Notes: a model not told the origin generated them from the letters alone. Positions 8,777-18,372 are shown, counted from the stretch's first letter. The stretch: 64,000 nucleotides of DNA from Limimaricola variabilis (GCF_014195545.1 NZ_JACIBX010000003.1:62001-126000); one strand, 5' to 3'. Numbers and translations: made by a program.

Positions 8777-10417
8777 TTACTCCGCGGCGACGCGGTAGAG
8801 GTCCTTGGCGTACCAGTTGTCCTGCGCGTTCTCGAGCGGGTAGCCCTTGATGGCGTCGTCCATCATGAACACCGTCGCGTAGTGGTAGATCGGCAGGATC
8901 GGGAACTCCTGGGTCAGGATCTCCTCGGCCTGGGTGTAGAGCGGCAGCGGATCCTCGGCGGTCTTCGCCTCGGCCAGCAGCCCGTCGTAATCGGCATTGT
9001 TGAAGCCCGAGTCGTTGTAGGACGACCCCGAGTCCATGATGTCGAGGAAGGACGACGCCTCGTTGTAGTCGGCACACCAGCCGGCACGGGCGATCTCGTA
9101 GTTCTTGTTGTGGCGCTCCTCGAGGAAGGTCTGCCACTCCATGTTGGCCATCGAGATCTCGACGCCCAGCGTCTGCTTCCACATCTGGCCGATCGCGGTG
9201 GCCACCTGCTTGTGCGACTCGGAGGTGTTGTAGAGCAGGTCGAAGGAGAGCGGCTCGCCATCCTTGCCGTAACCGGCCTCGGCCAGCAGTTCCTGCGCCT
9301 TGGCGTTGCGCTCCTGCTGGGTCATCTGCGCCGCCTCGACGGCGGGGACTTCGAAGCCAGCGGTGGCCCAGTGGGTCAGGGTGTAGGCCGGCTTCTGGCC
9401 GCCCGCGACGACGTTGTCGACGACCACGTCACGATCGATGGCGAGGTAGAGCGCCTCGCGCACCTTCGGATCCTTGAGCGCCTCGGGACCGGAGTCGGAA
9501 ACGTTCAGGTTGTAGTAGTAGGTGCACAGGTTCGGCACCGAGATCGCCTGCGCGGGATACTCTTCCGCCAGACGCGGGAACTGGCCCGCGGGCACGTCGG
9601 TCTGGTCGAACTCGCCGGCGAGATAGCGGGTCAGCGCCTGGTTCTCGTCGTTGATGATGAGCGCCTTCACCTCTTCGATGATGACGTTCTCGGCGTCCCA
9701 GTACTCGGGGTTCTTCTTGAGCGTGATGTATTCCTGCGGGACGCGATCCTCGAGCACGTAGGCGCCGTTCGACACCATGTTGCCAGGCTGGGTCCAGGCG
9801 TCACCATGCTCTTCGATCACCGACTGCGGCACCGGGAAGGTGGTGGTGTGGGTCACCATCTGCGGGAAGTAGGGCAGCGGCTGCGACAGCGTCACCTCGA
9901 GGGTGTGGTCGTCCACGGCCTTCACGCCGAGCTCGGAGGGCTCCTTGTCGCCGGCGATCACCTCGTCGACATTGGCGATCTTCATCAGGCCCATGTACCA
10001 CTGGTACTCGGAGGCGGTCGCCGGGTCGGCGGCGCGCTGCCAGGAGTAGACGAAGTCCTTCGCGGTCACCGGCTCGCCATTCGACCACTTGGCGTCGTCG
10101 CGCAGGGTGAAGGTATAGGTCATGCCGTCCTCGGAGACCTCGTAGCCGGTGGCCACGCCCGGCACCACTTCGCCCTTCTCGTCCTGGTTCATCAGGCCTT
10201 CGAACAGGTTGCGGCCGATCGCCGAGCCCTCGACATCCTCGATGAGGTTGGGGTCGATCGACGGGAATTCATCGAGCACGCGGTAGGTGAAGGTCTGGTC
10301 TGCGGCGAGCTTCTCCCCGGTCTCGGGGTGCTCCATCATCGCGTGACTCTCGGCATGGGCGGCGCCGGCAATGGCGATCAGCGCCGCACCGGCGAGAAGG
10401 CGGGTCTTCAAGGTCAT
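8777..10417 (-). CDS. oppA: Oligopeptide-binding periplasmic protein OppA
   Basis: This 546-residue periplasmic solute-binding protein belongs to the SBP family 5. The start at 10417 gives a clean signal peptide, MTLKTRLLAGAALIAIAGAAHA, with cleavage after AHA; an upstream in-frame start would add 45 non-conserved residues and bury the signal. The body has the family's EFPSIDPNLIEDVEG beginning, TYTFTLRDDAKWSNGEPVTA, and the OppA/MppA-like segment ending CADYNEASSFLDIMDSG. It is the first gene of oppABCDF and should determine peptide specificity. Confidence 0.93.
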   Translation of the reverse strand: MTLKTRLLAGAALIAIAGAAHAESHAMMEHPETGEKLAADQTFTYRVLDEFPSIDPNLIEDVEGSAIGRNLFEGLMNQDEKGEVVPGVATGYEVSEDGMTYTFTLRDDAKWSNGEPVTAKDFVYSWQRAADPATASEYQWYMGLMKIANVDEVIAGDKEPSELGVKAVDDHTLEVTLSQPLPYFPQMVTHTTTFPVPQSVIEEHGDAWTQPGNMVSNGAYVLEDRVPQEYITLKKNPEYWDAENVIIEEVKALIINDENQALTRYLAGEFDQTDVPAGQFPRLAEEYPAQAISVPNLCTYYYNLNVSDSGPEALKDPKVREALYLAIDRDVVVDNVVAGGQKPAYTLTHWATAGFEVPAVEAAQMTQQERNAKAQELLAEAGYGKDGEPLSFDLLYNTSESHKQVATAIGQMWKQTLGVEISMANMEWQTFLEERHNKNYEIARAGWCADYNEASSFLDIMDSGSSYNDSGFNNADYDGLLAEAKTAEDPLPLYTQAEEILTQEFPILPIYHYATVFMMDDAIKGYPLENAQDNWYAKDLYRVAAE

Positions 10418-10794
10418 GAGGTCATCCCTGTGTCTGAGGCGCGAGAGCTTCGCGCCGGATGGACGTCCGCCCTTTGCGGGCGTGGTTGTGGCACGATCCT
10501 TTTGCGACATGCCGCGCAATGCAAGACTTATCGGCGATTGACCAAGCGACATGGCAGGCGCCGGATTTCCGCAGCGTCAGTCAAGCATCTCGACGGATTG
10601 TTGATTTTCCGCCCCTTGCGAAGGCAGTTGATTGCCGGGGCGCGCCCGTTCCAGCAAGATCGCATCACTCCGGCAGGGTCTCGCTCCGCAAAACGTGACG
10701 ACACGCCCTGCGAAGTTCGCCGCAAAGATGTCGGACGCCCCCTCCCCCCGGCCTGCATGAAAGCATAGGTTCGGGCCCGAAGGAGGCCTTGGCC
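10418..10794. other. Divergent intergenic region, no gene seen
   Basis: These 377 bases separate oppA (minus) from the hemerythrin-like gene (plus) and must hold both promoters. The short open frames here have no recognisable product and biased composition. A strong AGGAGG site at 10781-10786 serves the downstream ATG at 10795. No convincing operator repeat was found. Confidence 0.5.
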
Positions 10795-11379
10795 ATGCCC
10801 GACGATACCCCCGATTCCACCCTCGCCCTCGGTCGGCGCGAGGGCCTGCCGGACGCCCTGCGTGTACTGCTCGATGACTATCCGCGCGCCGGCTGGGAGG
10901 AGGATCCCGGCTTCGACGGGCTGGTGCGGTTCTGGCTGTCGAAGCACCTCGCGTTCCGCGAGATGCTGGCGATCCTCACCCGCGAGACCGAGGCCGCCGC
11001 CGATGGCGCCGATCCGGCCCGTTTCGCGGCCGTGCTGTCCCAGCTGGGCGGGCGGCTCGTCGGTGACCTGCACGGGCATCACGGCATCGAGGATGCGCAT
11101 TACTTTCCGCGCCTCGCACGAATGGAGCCCCGGCTTGAGGCCGGCTTCGCCCTGCTCGACGGCGACCACCACGCGCTGGACGGCCATCTGGAGCGCTTCG
11201 TCGATGCGGCCAACGGGCTGATCGGCCAGGCGTCCGCCCCGGCTCGAATGCGCGGCGAGGCGGCGGGCTTCGCCGAACGGCTGTCGGGCTTCGAGGGCTT
11301 TCTCGACCGCCATCTCGTCGACGAGGAGGAACTGGTGGTGCCAGTCCTGCTTCGCCACGGTACGGGGGCGCTGGGATGA
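10795..11379 (+). CDS. Hemerythrin-like (HHE) domain protein
   Basis: This 194-residue protein resembles hemerythrin HHE cation-binding domain proteins, four-helix bundles that bind a di-iron centre and can sense or carry O2 or NO. Candidate metal ligands are in KHLAFREML, HGHHGIEDAHYFPRL, DGDHHALDGHLERF and DRHLVDEEELVVPVLL. ATG at 10795 is chosen over a TTG at 10789 because AGGAGG lies 8 bases before the ATG. Its stop overlaps the LysR start (ATGA), so it is co-translated with the likely regulator of the formate dehydrogenase operon. A redox or oxygen-related role there is inference. Confidence 0.8.
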   Translation: MPDDTPDSTLALGRREGLPDALRVLLDDYPRAGWEEDPGFDGLVRFWLSKHLAFREMLAILTRETEAAADGADPARFAAVLSQLGGRLVGDLHGHHGIEDAHYFPRLARMEPRLEAGFALLDGDHHALDGHLERFVDAANGLIGQASAPARMRGEAAGFAERLSGFEGFLDRHLVDEEELVVPVLLRHGTGALG

Positions 11380-12260
11380 TCGACAGGCTGGAGATGTTCC
11401 TTGCGCTGGCCAAGGCCAGGCATTTCGGCCGCGCCGCCGAGGCGATGGGCGTGACGCAACCGACGCTCTCGGCCGCGATCCGCCAACTCGAGGATCAGCT
11501 TGGCGTGATGCTGGTGCGGCGCGGCTCGCGCTTTCAGGGGCTGACGCCCGAGGGCGAGCGGGTGCTCGACTGGGCCCGGCGAATCTCCGGCGACGTGCGC
11601 GGTATGAAGGAAGAGCTGCGCGCCGCGCGCGAAGGGCTCACCGGGGTGCTGAGGCTGGCCGTCATCCCCACGGCGCTCGGCGCGGTGGCCCAGCTCACCG
11701 GACGTTTCGCCGCGGCGCATCCGGCGCTGCGCTTCTCCGTGCGTTCGGCCACCACCACTCAGCTTCTCGCCGCGATCGAGGATCACGAAGCCGATGCCGG
11801 GATCGGCTATCTCGACAACGAGCCGCTGGGTCGTGTCGTCACAGTCCCGCTCTATACCGAGCGCTACGTCGCGGTGATGCGGCGCGACGCGTCGCTCGCC
11901 GAGCGGTCGCGGCTGCGCTGGGCCGATCTCGCCGGGGCTGATCTGTGCCTGCTGACGCCCGACATGCAGAACCGCCGGATCATCGCAGGCCACCTCGCCG
12001 CCGCCGGTGTCGCGGCGGAGCCGAGGATCGAGACCAACTCGACCATCGTGCTGATTTCCCACGTGCTGAATTCGGGCTGGATCACCATCCTGCCCGAACG
12101 GGCGGCGGCGATCTTTCTGCAGGGCCAGCCATTGGTCGCGCGGCCGCTTGGCGCGCCCGATGCGGCGCATGAGATCGGGCTGATCGCCCCGTGGCGCGAG
12201 CCGCACACGCCACTGTTGTCGGCGCTGCTGGCCGAGGCGAAGCGCTTCGACCGGGATTGA
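11376..12260 (+). CDS. LysR-family transcriptional regulator, likely of fds operon
   Basis: This 294-residue LysR regulator has an N-terminal winged helix-turn-helix (MFLALAKARHFGRAAEAMG then TQPTLSAAIRQLEDQLG) and a substrate-binding effector domain from about residue 90. It sits directly upstream of fdsG on the same strand, with only 93 bases between and a T-N11-A operator candidate in that gap. LysR regulators next to fds genes are usual in this group. The ligand is not visible; formate is a plausible effector. It overlaps the hemerythrin-like gene by four bases. Confidence 0.88.
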   Translation: MIDRLEMFLALAKARHFGRAAEAMGVTQPTLSAAIRQLEDQLGVMLVRRGSRFQGLTPEGERVLDWARRISGDVRGMKEELRAAREGLTGVLRLAVIPTALGAVAQLTGRFAAAHPALRFSVRSATTTQLLAAIEDHEADAGIGYLDNEPLGRVVTVPLYTERYVAVMRRDASLAERSRLRWADLAGADLCLLTPDMQNRRIIAGHLAAAGVAAEPRIETNSTIVLISHVLNSGWITILPERAAAIFLQGQPLVARPLGAPDAAHEIGLIAPWREPHTPLLSALLAEAKRFDRD

Positions 12261-12275
12261 TAGGATCTCTCTATC
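12259..12275. promoter_or_regulatory. Candidate LysR operator before fdsG
   Basis: GATAG-N7-CTATC is a perfect interrupted palindrome and contains T-N11-A (T12261 to A12273), the LysR-family core. It begins on the last two bases of the LysR coding region and lies about 80 bp upstream of the fdsG start. A looser AT-rich half site follows at 12286-12299. Confidence 0.5.
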
Positions 12276-12353
12276 GCGGCACGGAATAGCGATATTGATC
12301 CGGGGCGTGAGCATGCAGTTGTATGCGCGGACGACTCGAGGAGGAGCCAGCCG

Positions 12354-12833
12354 ATGCCGACACCGCCAGCCCCCGTCGATCTGGAGGCGCGCCTTGGGGC
12401 GATCCTCGCGGATCACGCGACCTTCGAAGGGCCGCTTCTGCCGATCCTGCACGCGGTGCAGGCCGAATGGGGCTACGTGCCGCAGGAAGCGCTGCCGATC
12501 ATCGCCGAGGGGCTGAACATCAGCCGCGCCGAGGTGCATGGCGTGGTCAGCTTCTACCATGACTTCCGCGAGGAACCGGCGGGCCGCCACATGGTCAAGA
12601 TCTGCCGCGCCGAGGCCTGCCAGGCCCGCGGCGGTCACGGCGTCGAGGCTGCGGCCAAGGCCCGGCTCGGCGTCGACTGGCACGGCACCACCGCCGATGG
12701 CGGCGTGACGCTTGAGCCGGTCTACTGCCTCGGTCTTTGCGCCACCGGCCCCGCCGCGATGATCGACGGCCGCGTCGTGGCGCGCGTCGACGAAAAGCGG
12801 CTCGAGACCCTGCTCACGGAGGTCGGCGCATGA
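12354..12833 (+). CDS. fdsG: NAD-dependent formate dehydrogenase gamma subunit FdsG
   Basis: This 159-residue NuoE-like subunit has a thioredoxin-fold [2Fe-2S] site with cysteines C84, C89, C125 and C129 (KICRAEACQ and YCLGLCATGP). It passes electrons within the soluble molybdenum formate dehydrogenase. The N-terminal helical part contains LLPILHAVQAEWGYVPQ, usual in NuoE. It is preceded by GGAGGAGCC close to the ATG and overlaps fdsB by four bases. Confidence 0.93.
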   Translation: MPTPPAPVDLEARLGAILADHATFEGPLLPILHAVQAEWGYVPQEALPIIAEGLNISRAEVHGVVSFYHDFREEPAGRHMVKICRAEACQARGGHGVEAAAKARLGVDWHGTTADGGVTLEPVYCLGLCATGPAAMIDGRVVARVDEKRLETLLTEVGA

Positions 12834-14371
12834 GCAAGCTGAAGATCTACGTCCCCCGCGACGCTGCCGCGCTCGCGGTTGATGCCGAAAAGGTGGCTGA
12901 GGCGGTTTTCGCCGAGGCGAAGATCCGCGAGATCGAGGTCGAGCTCATCCGCAACGGCTCGCGCGGGATGCTCTGGCTGGAGCCGATGGTCGAGGTCGAG
13001 AAGGACGGCGTCCGCCATGCCTTCGGCCCGGTGACGCCGCATGACGTCGAGGCGCTCTTCGACGCCGATTGGGGCAAGCACGCGTTGGCCCTCGGTCCGA
13101 CCGAGGAGATCGACTGGATGAAGCGGCAGACCCGCCTCACCTTTGCCCGCGTCGGCGTCATCGATCCGCTCTCCCTCGATGCCTACGAGGCGCATGGCGG
13201 CCTCAAGGGTCTGCGCCGGGCGCTCGGCATGACCGGTACCGAGATGATCGACGAGATGAAGGAATCGGGCCTGCGCGGTCGCGGCGGCGCCGGTTTCCCG
13301 ACCGGAATTAAGTGGGACACGGTGCGGCTTGCTCCCGCCTCGCAGAAATACATTGTCGCGAATGCCGACGAGGGCGATTCCGGCACCTTCGCCGACCGCA
13401 TGCTGATGGAGGGCGACCCCTTCAGCCTGATCGAGGGCATGGCGATCGCCGGCATCTGCGTCGGCGCGACCAAGGGCTACATCTATCTGCGCTCGGAATA
13501 TCCCGAGGCGATCCACACCATGAACGAGGCGATCCGCATCGCCCGCGCGCGCGGTGTGCTCGGCGCGTCGGTGCTTGGCTCCGACTTCGCCTATGACATG
13601 GAGGTCCGCGTCGGCGCGGGCGCCTATGTCTGCGGCGAGGAGACCTCGCTTCTCAACAGCCTCGAGGGCAAGCGCGGCGTCGTGCGTGCCAAGCCGCCCC
13701 TTCCGGCGATCGAAGGCTTCCTCGGCAAGCCGACCGTGGTCAACAACATCATCTCGCTCGGCACCGTGCCGGTGATCTTCGAAAAGGGCGCGGCGCATTA
13801 CCGCGATTTCGGTCTGGGGCGCTCGCGCGGCACCATCCCGATTCAGATCGCGGGCAACGTGAAGTTCGGCGGGCTGTTCGAGACCGCCTTCGGCACGAGC
13901 TTGGGCGCGCTGGTCGACGAGATCGGCGGCGGCACGGCAACAGGCCGCCCGGTCAAGGCGGTTCAGGTCGGCGGCCCGCTGGGCGCCTACTTCCCCCGCT
14001 CCAAGTTCGACACGCCCTTCGGCTACGAGGAGTTCGACGGCCAGGGCGGCCTTATCGGCCATGCCGGCGTGGTGGTGTTCGACGACACCGCCGACATGCT
14101 CGGCATGGCGCGCTTCGCAATGGAGTTCTGCGCGGTCGAGAGCTGCGGCAAGTGCACGCCCTGCCGGATCGGCGCGGTGCGCGGCGTCGAGACGGTCGAC
14201 CGGATCGCCCGCGGCGATGCCTCGGCGATCCCGCTGCTGACGGATCTTTGTGATACCATGAAGGACGGCTCGCTCTGTGCGCTCGGGGGCTTCACCCCCT
14301 ACCCCGTGATGTCGGCGCTCACGCATTTCCCCGACGATTTCCATGCCAACGCCAAGGAGGCTGCGGAATGA
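12830..14371 (+). CDS. fdsB: NAD-dependent formate dehydrogenase beta subunit FdsB
   Basis: This 513-residue NuoF-like diaphorase subunit binds FMN, NAD+ and a [4Fe-4S] cluster and hands electrons from formate to NAD+. A short thioredoxin-like N-terminal domain precedes the flavin domain. The NADH/FMN region contains GLRGRGGAGFPTGIKW near residues 147-162 and NADEGDSGTFADR near 180. The cluster motif is ESCGKCTPCRIG near 437, with a later partner cysteine in SLCALGG. The start at MSKLKIYVP overlaps the fdsG stop (ATGA). Confidence 0.93.
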   Translation: MSKLKIYVPRDAAALAVDAEKVAEAVFAEAKIREIEVELIRNGSRGMLWLEPMVEVEKDGVRHAFGPVTPHDVEALFDADWGKHALALGPTEEIDWMKRQTRLTFARVGVIDPLSLDAYEAHGGLKGLRRALGMTGTEMIDEMKESGLRGRGGAGFPTGIKWDTVRLAPASQKYIVANADEGDSGTFADRMLMEGDPFSLIEGMAIAGICVGATKGYIYLRSEYPEAIHTMNEAIRIARARGVLGASVLGSDFAYDMEVRVGAGAYVCGEETSLLNSLEGKRGVVRAKPPLPAIEGFLGKPTVVNNIISLGTVPVIFEKGAAHYRDFGLGRSRGTIPIQIAGNVKFGGLFETAFGTSLGALVDEIGGGTATGRPVKAVQVGGPLGAYFPRSKFDTPFGYEEFDGQGGLIGHAGVVVFDDTADMLGMARFAMEFCAVESCGKCTPCRIGAVRGVETVDRIARGDASAIPLLTDLCDTMKDGSLCALGGFTPYPVMSALTHFPDDFHANAKEAAE

Positions 14372-17319
14372 AGGACTTTCTGATCCCCTTCGACGGACCG
14401 GGCGGCACCGGGCTGCACGACGACCGCGACATGGGCACGCCCGCCTCGACCTCCACCAGCATGGTGACGTTGAGCATCGACGGCTTCGAGGTGACGGTGC
14501 CCGAGGGCACGAGCGTGATGCGCGCCTCCGCCGAGCTCGGCATCGAAGTGCCGAAACTCTGCGCCTCGGACAACATGGCCGCCTTCGGCTCCTGCCGGCT
14601 TTGCGTGGTCGAGATCGAGGGCCGTCGCGGCACTCCCGCCTCCTGCACCACCCCGGTGGCCGAGGGCATGGTGGCCCACACCCAGACCTCCAAGATCAAG
14701 AAGCTCCGCAAGGGGGTGATGGAGCTCTACATCTCCGATCACCCGCTCGACTGCCTGACCTGCGGCGCCAACGGTGATTGCGAGCTTCAGGACATGGCCG
14801 GCGCTGTGGGCCTGCGCGACGTGCGCTACACGCCCGGCGACAACCACTACGATCCCTCGGGCACCGGTGCGCGCTCCCAGGCAGAGGCGCGGCTGCGCCA
14901 GCCGGTGGGCATCAACAACCCGCAGTTCATCCCCAAGGATGACAGCAACCCCTACTTCACCTACGACCCCTCCAAATGCATCGTCTGCTCGCGCTGCGTG
15001 CGGGCCTGCGAGGAGGTTCAGGGCACCTTCGCGCTGACCATCGAGGGCCGTGGCTTCGACAGCCGGGTTTCAGCAGGCACCAAGCTCGACGACTTCATGA
15101 CCTCGGACTGCGTGTCCTGCGGCGCCTGCGTGCAGGCCTGCCCGACCGCGACGCTGCAGGAGAAGTCGGTGATCGAGATCGGCACGCCCGACCGCGCCGT
15201 CGTCACCACCTGCGCCTATTGCGGCGTCGGCTGTTCGTTCAAGGCCGAGATGCGCGGCGACGAGCTTGTGCGCATGACCCCCTACAAGCACGGCAAGGCC
15301 AACCGCGGTCATAGCTGCGTCAAGGGCCGCTTCGCCTATGGCTATGCCGCGCACAAGGATCGCATCCTCAACCCGATGATCCGCGACAGCATCGACCAGC
15401 CCTGGAAAGAGGTGTCCTGGGACGAGGCCATCGGCTTTGCCGCTTCGAGGATGCGCGGCATCCAGGAGCAGTACGGCAAGAAGTCGATCGGCGTGATCAC
15501 CTCGTCGCGCTGCACCAACGAGGAGACCTACCTCGTCCAGAAGATGGCCCGCGCCGTCTTCGGCAACAACAACACCGATACCTGTGCCCGCGTCTGCCAC
15601 TCGCCGACCGGCTACGGCCTCGGCCAGACCTACGGCACTTCGGCAGGTACGCAGGATTTCGACTCGGTTGAGGATACCGATATCGTCATGGTGATCGGCG
15701 CCAACCCGACCGACGGCCATCCGGTCTTCGCCAGCCGCCTCAAGAAACGGCTGCGCGAGGGCGCGAAGCTGATCGTCGTCGACCCGCGCCGGATCGACCT
15801 CGTCAAGTCGCCGCATGTCGAAGCCGCGCATCACCTTGCGCTGCGGCCGGGCACCAACGTCGCGATCGTCACCGCCATGGCGCATGTGATCGTGACCGAA
15901 GGCCTCTACGACGAGGAATTCATCCGCACCCGCTGCGACTGGGAGGAATTCCAGGACTACGTCGAGTTCGTGGCCGAAGATCGTCACGCGCCCGAGGCGG
16001 TCGAGATGCTGACCGGGGTCCCGGCCGAGGAGCTGCGCCGCGCGGCCCGTCTCTATGCGACTGGGGGCAACGGCGCGATCTATTATGGTCTCGGCGTGAC
16101 CGAGCACAGCCAGGGTTCGACCACCGTCATCGGCATCGCCAACCTTGCCATGCTGACCGGCAATATCGGTCGTCGCGGCGTCGGCGTGAACCCGCTGCGC
16201 GGCCAGAACAACGTGCAGGGCTCCTGCGACATGGGAAGCTTCCCGCACGAGCTTCCGGGCTACCGGCACGTCTCGGGCTCTGAGGTCCGCGAGGTGTTCG
16301 AGAGCCTGTGGAACGTCAAGCTCGACAGCGAGCCGGGCCTGCGCATTCCCAACATGCTCGATGCCGCCGTCGACGGTACCTTCAAGGGCCTCTACTGCCA
16401 GGGCGAGGACATCCTGCAGTCCGACCCCGACACCAAGCACGTGGCGGCGGGCCTGGCGGCGATGGAATGCGTGATCGTGCAGGACCTGTTCCTGAACGAG
16501 ACCGCGAACTACGCGCATGTCTTCCTGCCCGGCTCGACCTTCCTCGAGAAGGATGGCACCTTCACCAACGCCGAGCGCCGCATCAACCGCGTGCGCAAGG
16601 TCATGGCCCCGAAGAACGGCTATGCCGACTGGGAGGTGACGCAGTTGCTGGCGAACGCGATGGGTGGCGGGTGGACCTATACCCACCCCGCGCAGATCAT
16701 GGCCGAGATCGCGGCGACGACGCCGAGCTTCGCCAATGTCAGCTACGAGCTTCTGGAGGAGAAGGGCTCGGTGCAGTGGCCCTGCAACGACGCTTCGCCC
16801 GAGGGCACGCCGCTCATGCATATCGACGGCTTCGTGCGCGGTCGCGGGCGGTTCATCCGCACCGAATACGTGGCGACCGACGAGAAGACCGGCCCGCGCT
16901 TCCCGCTGCTGCTCACCACCGGGCGGATCCTGTCGCAGTACAACGTGGGCGCACAGACGCGCCGCACAGAGAACTCGCGCTGGCATGAAGAGGACGTGCT
17001 GGAGATCCACCCGCACGACGCCGAGACCCGTGGCGTGCGCGATGGCGACTATGTGCGCCTCGCCTCGCGTTCGGGCGAGACCAGCCTGCGGGCGCTGATC
17101 ACCGACCGGGTCAGCCCCGGCGTGGTCTACACCACCTTCCACCACCCGACGACGCAGGCCAACGTCATCACCACCGACTTCTCGGACTGGGCGACCAACT
17201 GCCCGGAATACAAGGTGACGGCGGTGCAGGTGAGCCCGTCGAACGGCCCCTCCGAGTGGCAGCAGGACTACGACGCGCAGGCCGAGCAATCGCGCCGCAT
17301 CCTGCCGGCGGCGGAATGA
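14368..17319 (+). CDS. fdsA: Formate dehydrogenase alpha (catalytic molybdenum) subunit FdsA
   Basis: This 983-residue catalytic subunit oxidises formate to CO2 at a bis-MGD molybdenum centre. An N-terminal NuoG-like region carries a [2Fe-2S] site (C65, C76, C79, C93), an HxxxC-type [4Fe-4S] site (around H125-C138) and two ferredoxin-like [4Fe-4S] sites (C204-C214, C248-C258). The FdhF-like domain starts with a further cluster (C282, C285, C289, C317). The metal ligand is a cysteine, about C410 in CARVCHSPTGYGL, followed by the conserved histidine, so no selenocysteine is used. The start overlaps fdsB by four bases. The protein is close in length to characterised FdsA. Confidence 0.95.
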   Translation: MKDFLIPFDGPGGTGLHDDRDMGTPASTSTSMVTLSIDGFEVTVPEGTSVMRASAELGIEVPKLCASDNMAAFGSCRLCVVEIEGRRGTPASCTTPVAEGMVAHTQTSKIKKLRKGVMELYISDHPLDCLTCGANGDCELQDMAGAVGLRDVRYTPGDNHYDPSGTGARSQAEARLRQPVGINNPQFIPKDDSNPYFTYDPSKCIVCSRCVRACEEVQGTFALTIEGRGFDSRVSAGTKLDDFMTSDCVSCGACVQACPTATLQEKSVIEIGTPDRAVVTTCAYCGVGCSFKAEMRGDELVRMTPYKHGKANRGHSCVKGRFAYGYAAHKDRILNPMIRDSIDQPWKEVSWDEAIGFAASRMRGIQEQYGKKSIGVITSSRCTNEETYLVQKMARAVFGNNNTDTCARVCHSPTGYGLGQTYGTSAGTQDFDSVEDTDIVMVIGANPTDGHPVFASRLKKRLREGAKLIVVDPRRIDLVKSPHVEAAHHLALRPGTNVAIVTAMAHVIVTEGLYDEEFIRTRCDWEEFQDYVEFVAEDRHAPEAVEMLTGVPAEELRRAARLYATGGNGAIYYGLGVTEHSQGSTTVIGIANLAMLTGNIGRRGVGVNPLRGQNNVQGSCDMGSFPHELPGYRHVSGSEVREVFESLWNVKLDSEPGLRIPNMLDAAVDGTFKGLYCQGEDILQSDPDTKHVAAGLAAMECVIVQDLFLNETANYAHVFLPGSTFLEKDGTFTNAERRINRVRKVMAPKNGYADWEVTQLLANAMGGGWTYTHPAQIMAEIAATTPSFANVSYELLEEKGSVQWPCNDASPEGTPLMHIDGFVRGRGRFIRTEYVATDEKTGPRFPLLLTTGRILSQYNVGAQTRRTENSRWHEEDVLEIHPHDAETRGVRDGDYVRLASRSGETSLRALITDRVSPGVVYTTFHHPTTQANVITTDFSDWATNCPEYKVTAVQVSPSNGPSEWQQDYDAQAEQSRRILPAAE

Positions 17320-18122
17320 GCGAGGGGCTGCATCCCTACAAACGGGTTGCGGCCCATGACACGGGGGCGGCCTCCGCCCTCGTGTCGCTGCCCGAGGAGA
17401 CCCCCGTGGCGGTGGTCTACAACGGCTCGACCCAGGCGGTGATGATGACCACCCCCGCTGATATCGACGATTTCGCGCGCGGCTTCACGATCACCGAGGG
17501 CTTCGCCGCGGCGAGCGAGATCGGCGATGTCGAGATCGTCCGCCAGCCCGTGGGCATCGAGGCCCGGATCTGGCTGCCCGAGGAGAAGCAGGCCGCGCTC
17601 GACGCGCGCCGCCGCGCGCAGGTCGGTCCCGTCGGCTGCGGGCTGTGCGGCATCGACAGCCTCGCGCAGGCTGCGCGCGAGGTGCCACGCGTCCCCGCCT
17701 CCGACCTCGTATTGGCCCCCTCCGAGATCGGCGAGGCGCTCGACGCATTGCGGGCGTTGCAGCCGCTGCATGATGAAACCCGCGCCGTTCACGCAGCGGG
17801 CTTCTACGTGCCGGGCCAGGGGATCGTGCTGGCCCGCGAGGATGTCGGCCGTCACAACGCGCTCGACAAGCTGGCGGGCGCCATGGCCGCCGCCGGCACC
17901 GATCCGGCTTCGGGCGGGGTGGTGCTGACCTCGCGCCTGTCGCTCGAAATGGTGCAGAAGACCGCGATGATCGGCGCGCCGGTCATGCTCTCGGTCTCGC
18001 AACCCACGGCCACCGCCGTCGCCCTGGCCGAAACGGCGGGCATCGCGCTGGTCACCCGCAACCGCCACGGCACCCGCATCTTTACCCATCACGCCCGCAT
18101 AGGGAGCGCCCATGTCCTCTAG
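17316..18122 (+). CDS. fdhD: Formate dehydrogenase sulfurtransferase/chaperone FdhD (FdsC)
   Basis: This 268-residue member of the FdhD family equals FdsC of fds operons. FdhD proteins deliver sulfur from a cysteine desulfurase to the molybdenum cofactor and hand the sulfurated bis-MGD to the dehydrogenase. The CxxC pair is C108/C111 in VGCGLCGID, and the conserved REDVGRHNALDKL segment lies near residue 190. The ATG overlaps the fdsA stop, and the gene overlaps fdsD by 11 bases. Confidence 0.92.
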   Translation: MSEGLHPYKRVAAHDTGAASALVSLPEETPVAVVYNGSTQAVMMTTPADIDDFARGFTITEGFAAASEIGDVEIVRQPVGIEARIWLPEEKQAALDARRRAQVGPVGCGLCGIDSLAQAAREVPRVPASDLVLAPSEIGEALDALRALQPLHDETRAVHAAGFYVPGQGIVLAREDVGRHNALDKLAGAMAAAGTDPASGGVVLTSRLSLEMVQKTAMIGAPVMLSVSQPTATAVALAETAGIALVTRNRHGTRIFTHHARIGSAHVL

Positions 18123-18372
18123 AACCACCGGCGAAAAGCTCGTCTACATGGCGAACCAGATCGCCACCTTCTTCGAAAGCCAGGCCGAGGGCACCCGTGC
18201 CGAGCGGGTGGCCGAGCATCTGCGCAGCTTCTGGGAGCCGCGGATGCGCGACAAGCTCTTCGCGATGATGGACAATGGCGAGGCCGATGGCCTGACCCCT
18301 CTCGCCCGCCGCGGCGCGGAGATCTGGCGCGAGTTCGGCAAGGCCGTCCTCGCCCATTCCGAGGAAGAGTGA
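18112..18372 (+). CDS. fdsD: Formate dehydrogenase delta subunit FdsD
   Basis: This 86-residue small subunit begins MSSRTTGEKLVYMANQIATF and matches the FdsD pattern, with KLVYMANQIATFF and a WEPRMRDKL segment. FdsD is needed for assembly or stability of the FdsGBA complex in related bacteria. It is the last gene of the operon, starting inside fdhD, and is followed by a short GC-rich hairpin. Confidence 0.88.
   Translation: MSSRTTGEKLVYMANQIATFFESQAEGTRAERVAEHLRSFWEPRMRDKLFAMMDNGEADGLTPLARRGAEIWREFGKAVLAHSEEE

Noticed and set aside
15070-17289. 739-codon minus-strand open frame
   Set aside because: Antisense to fdsA, which has unmistakable Fe-S and molybdenum motifs.
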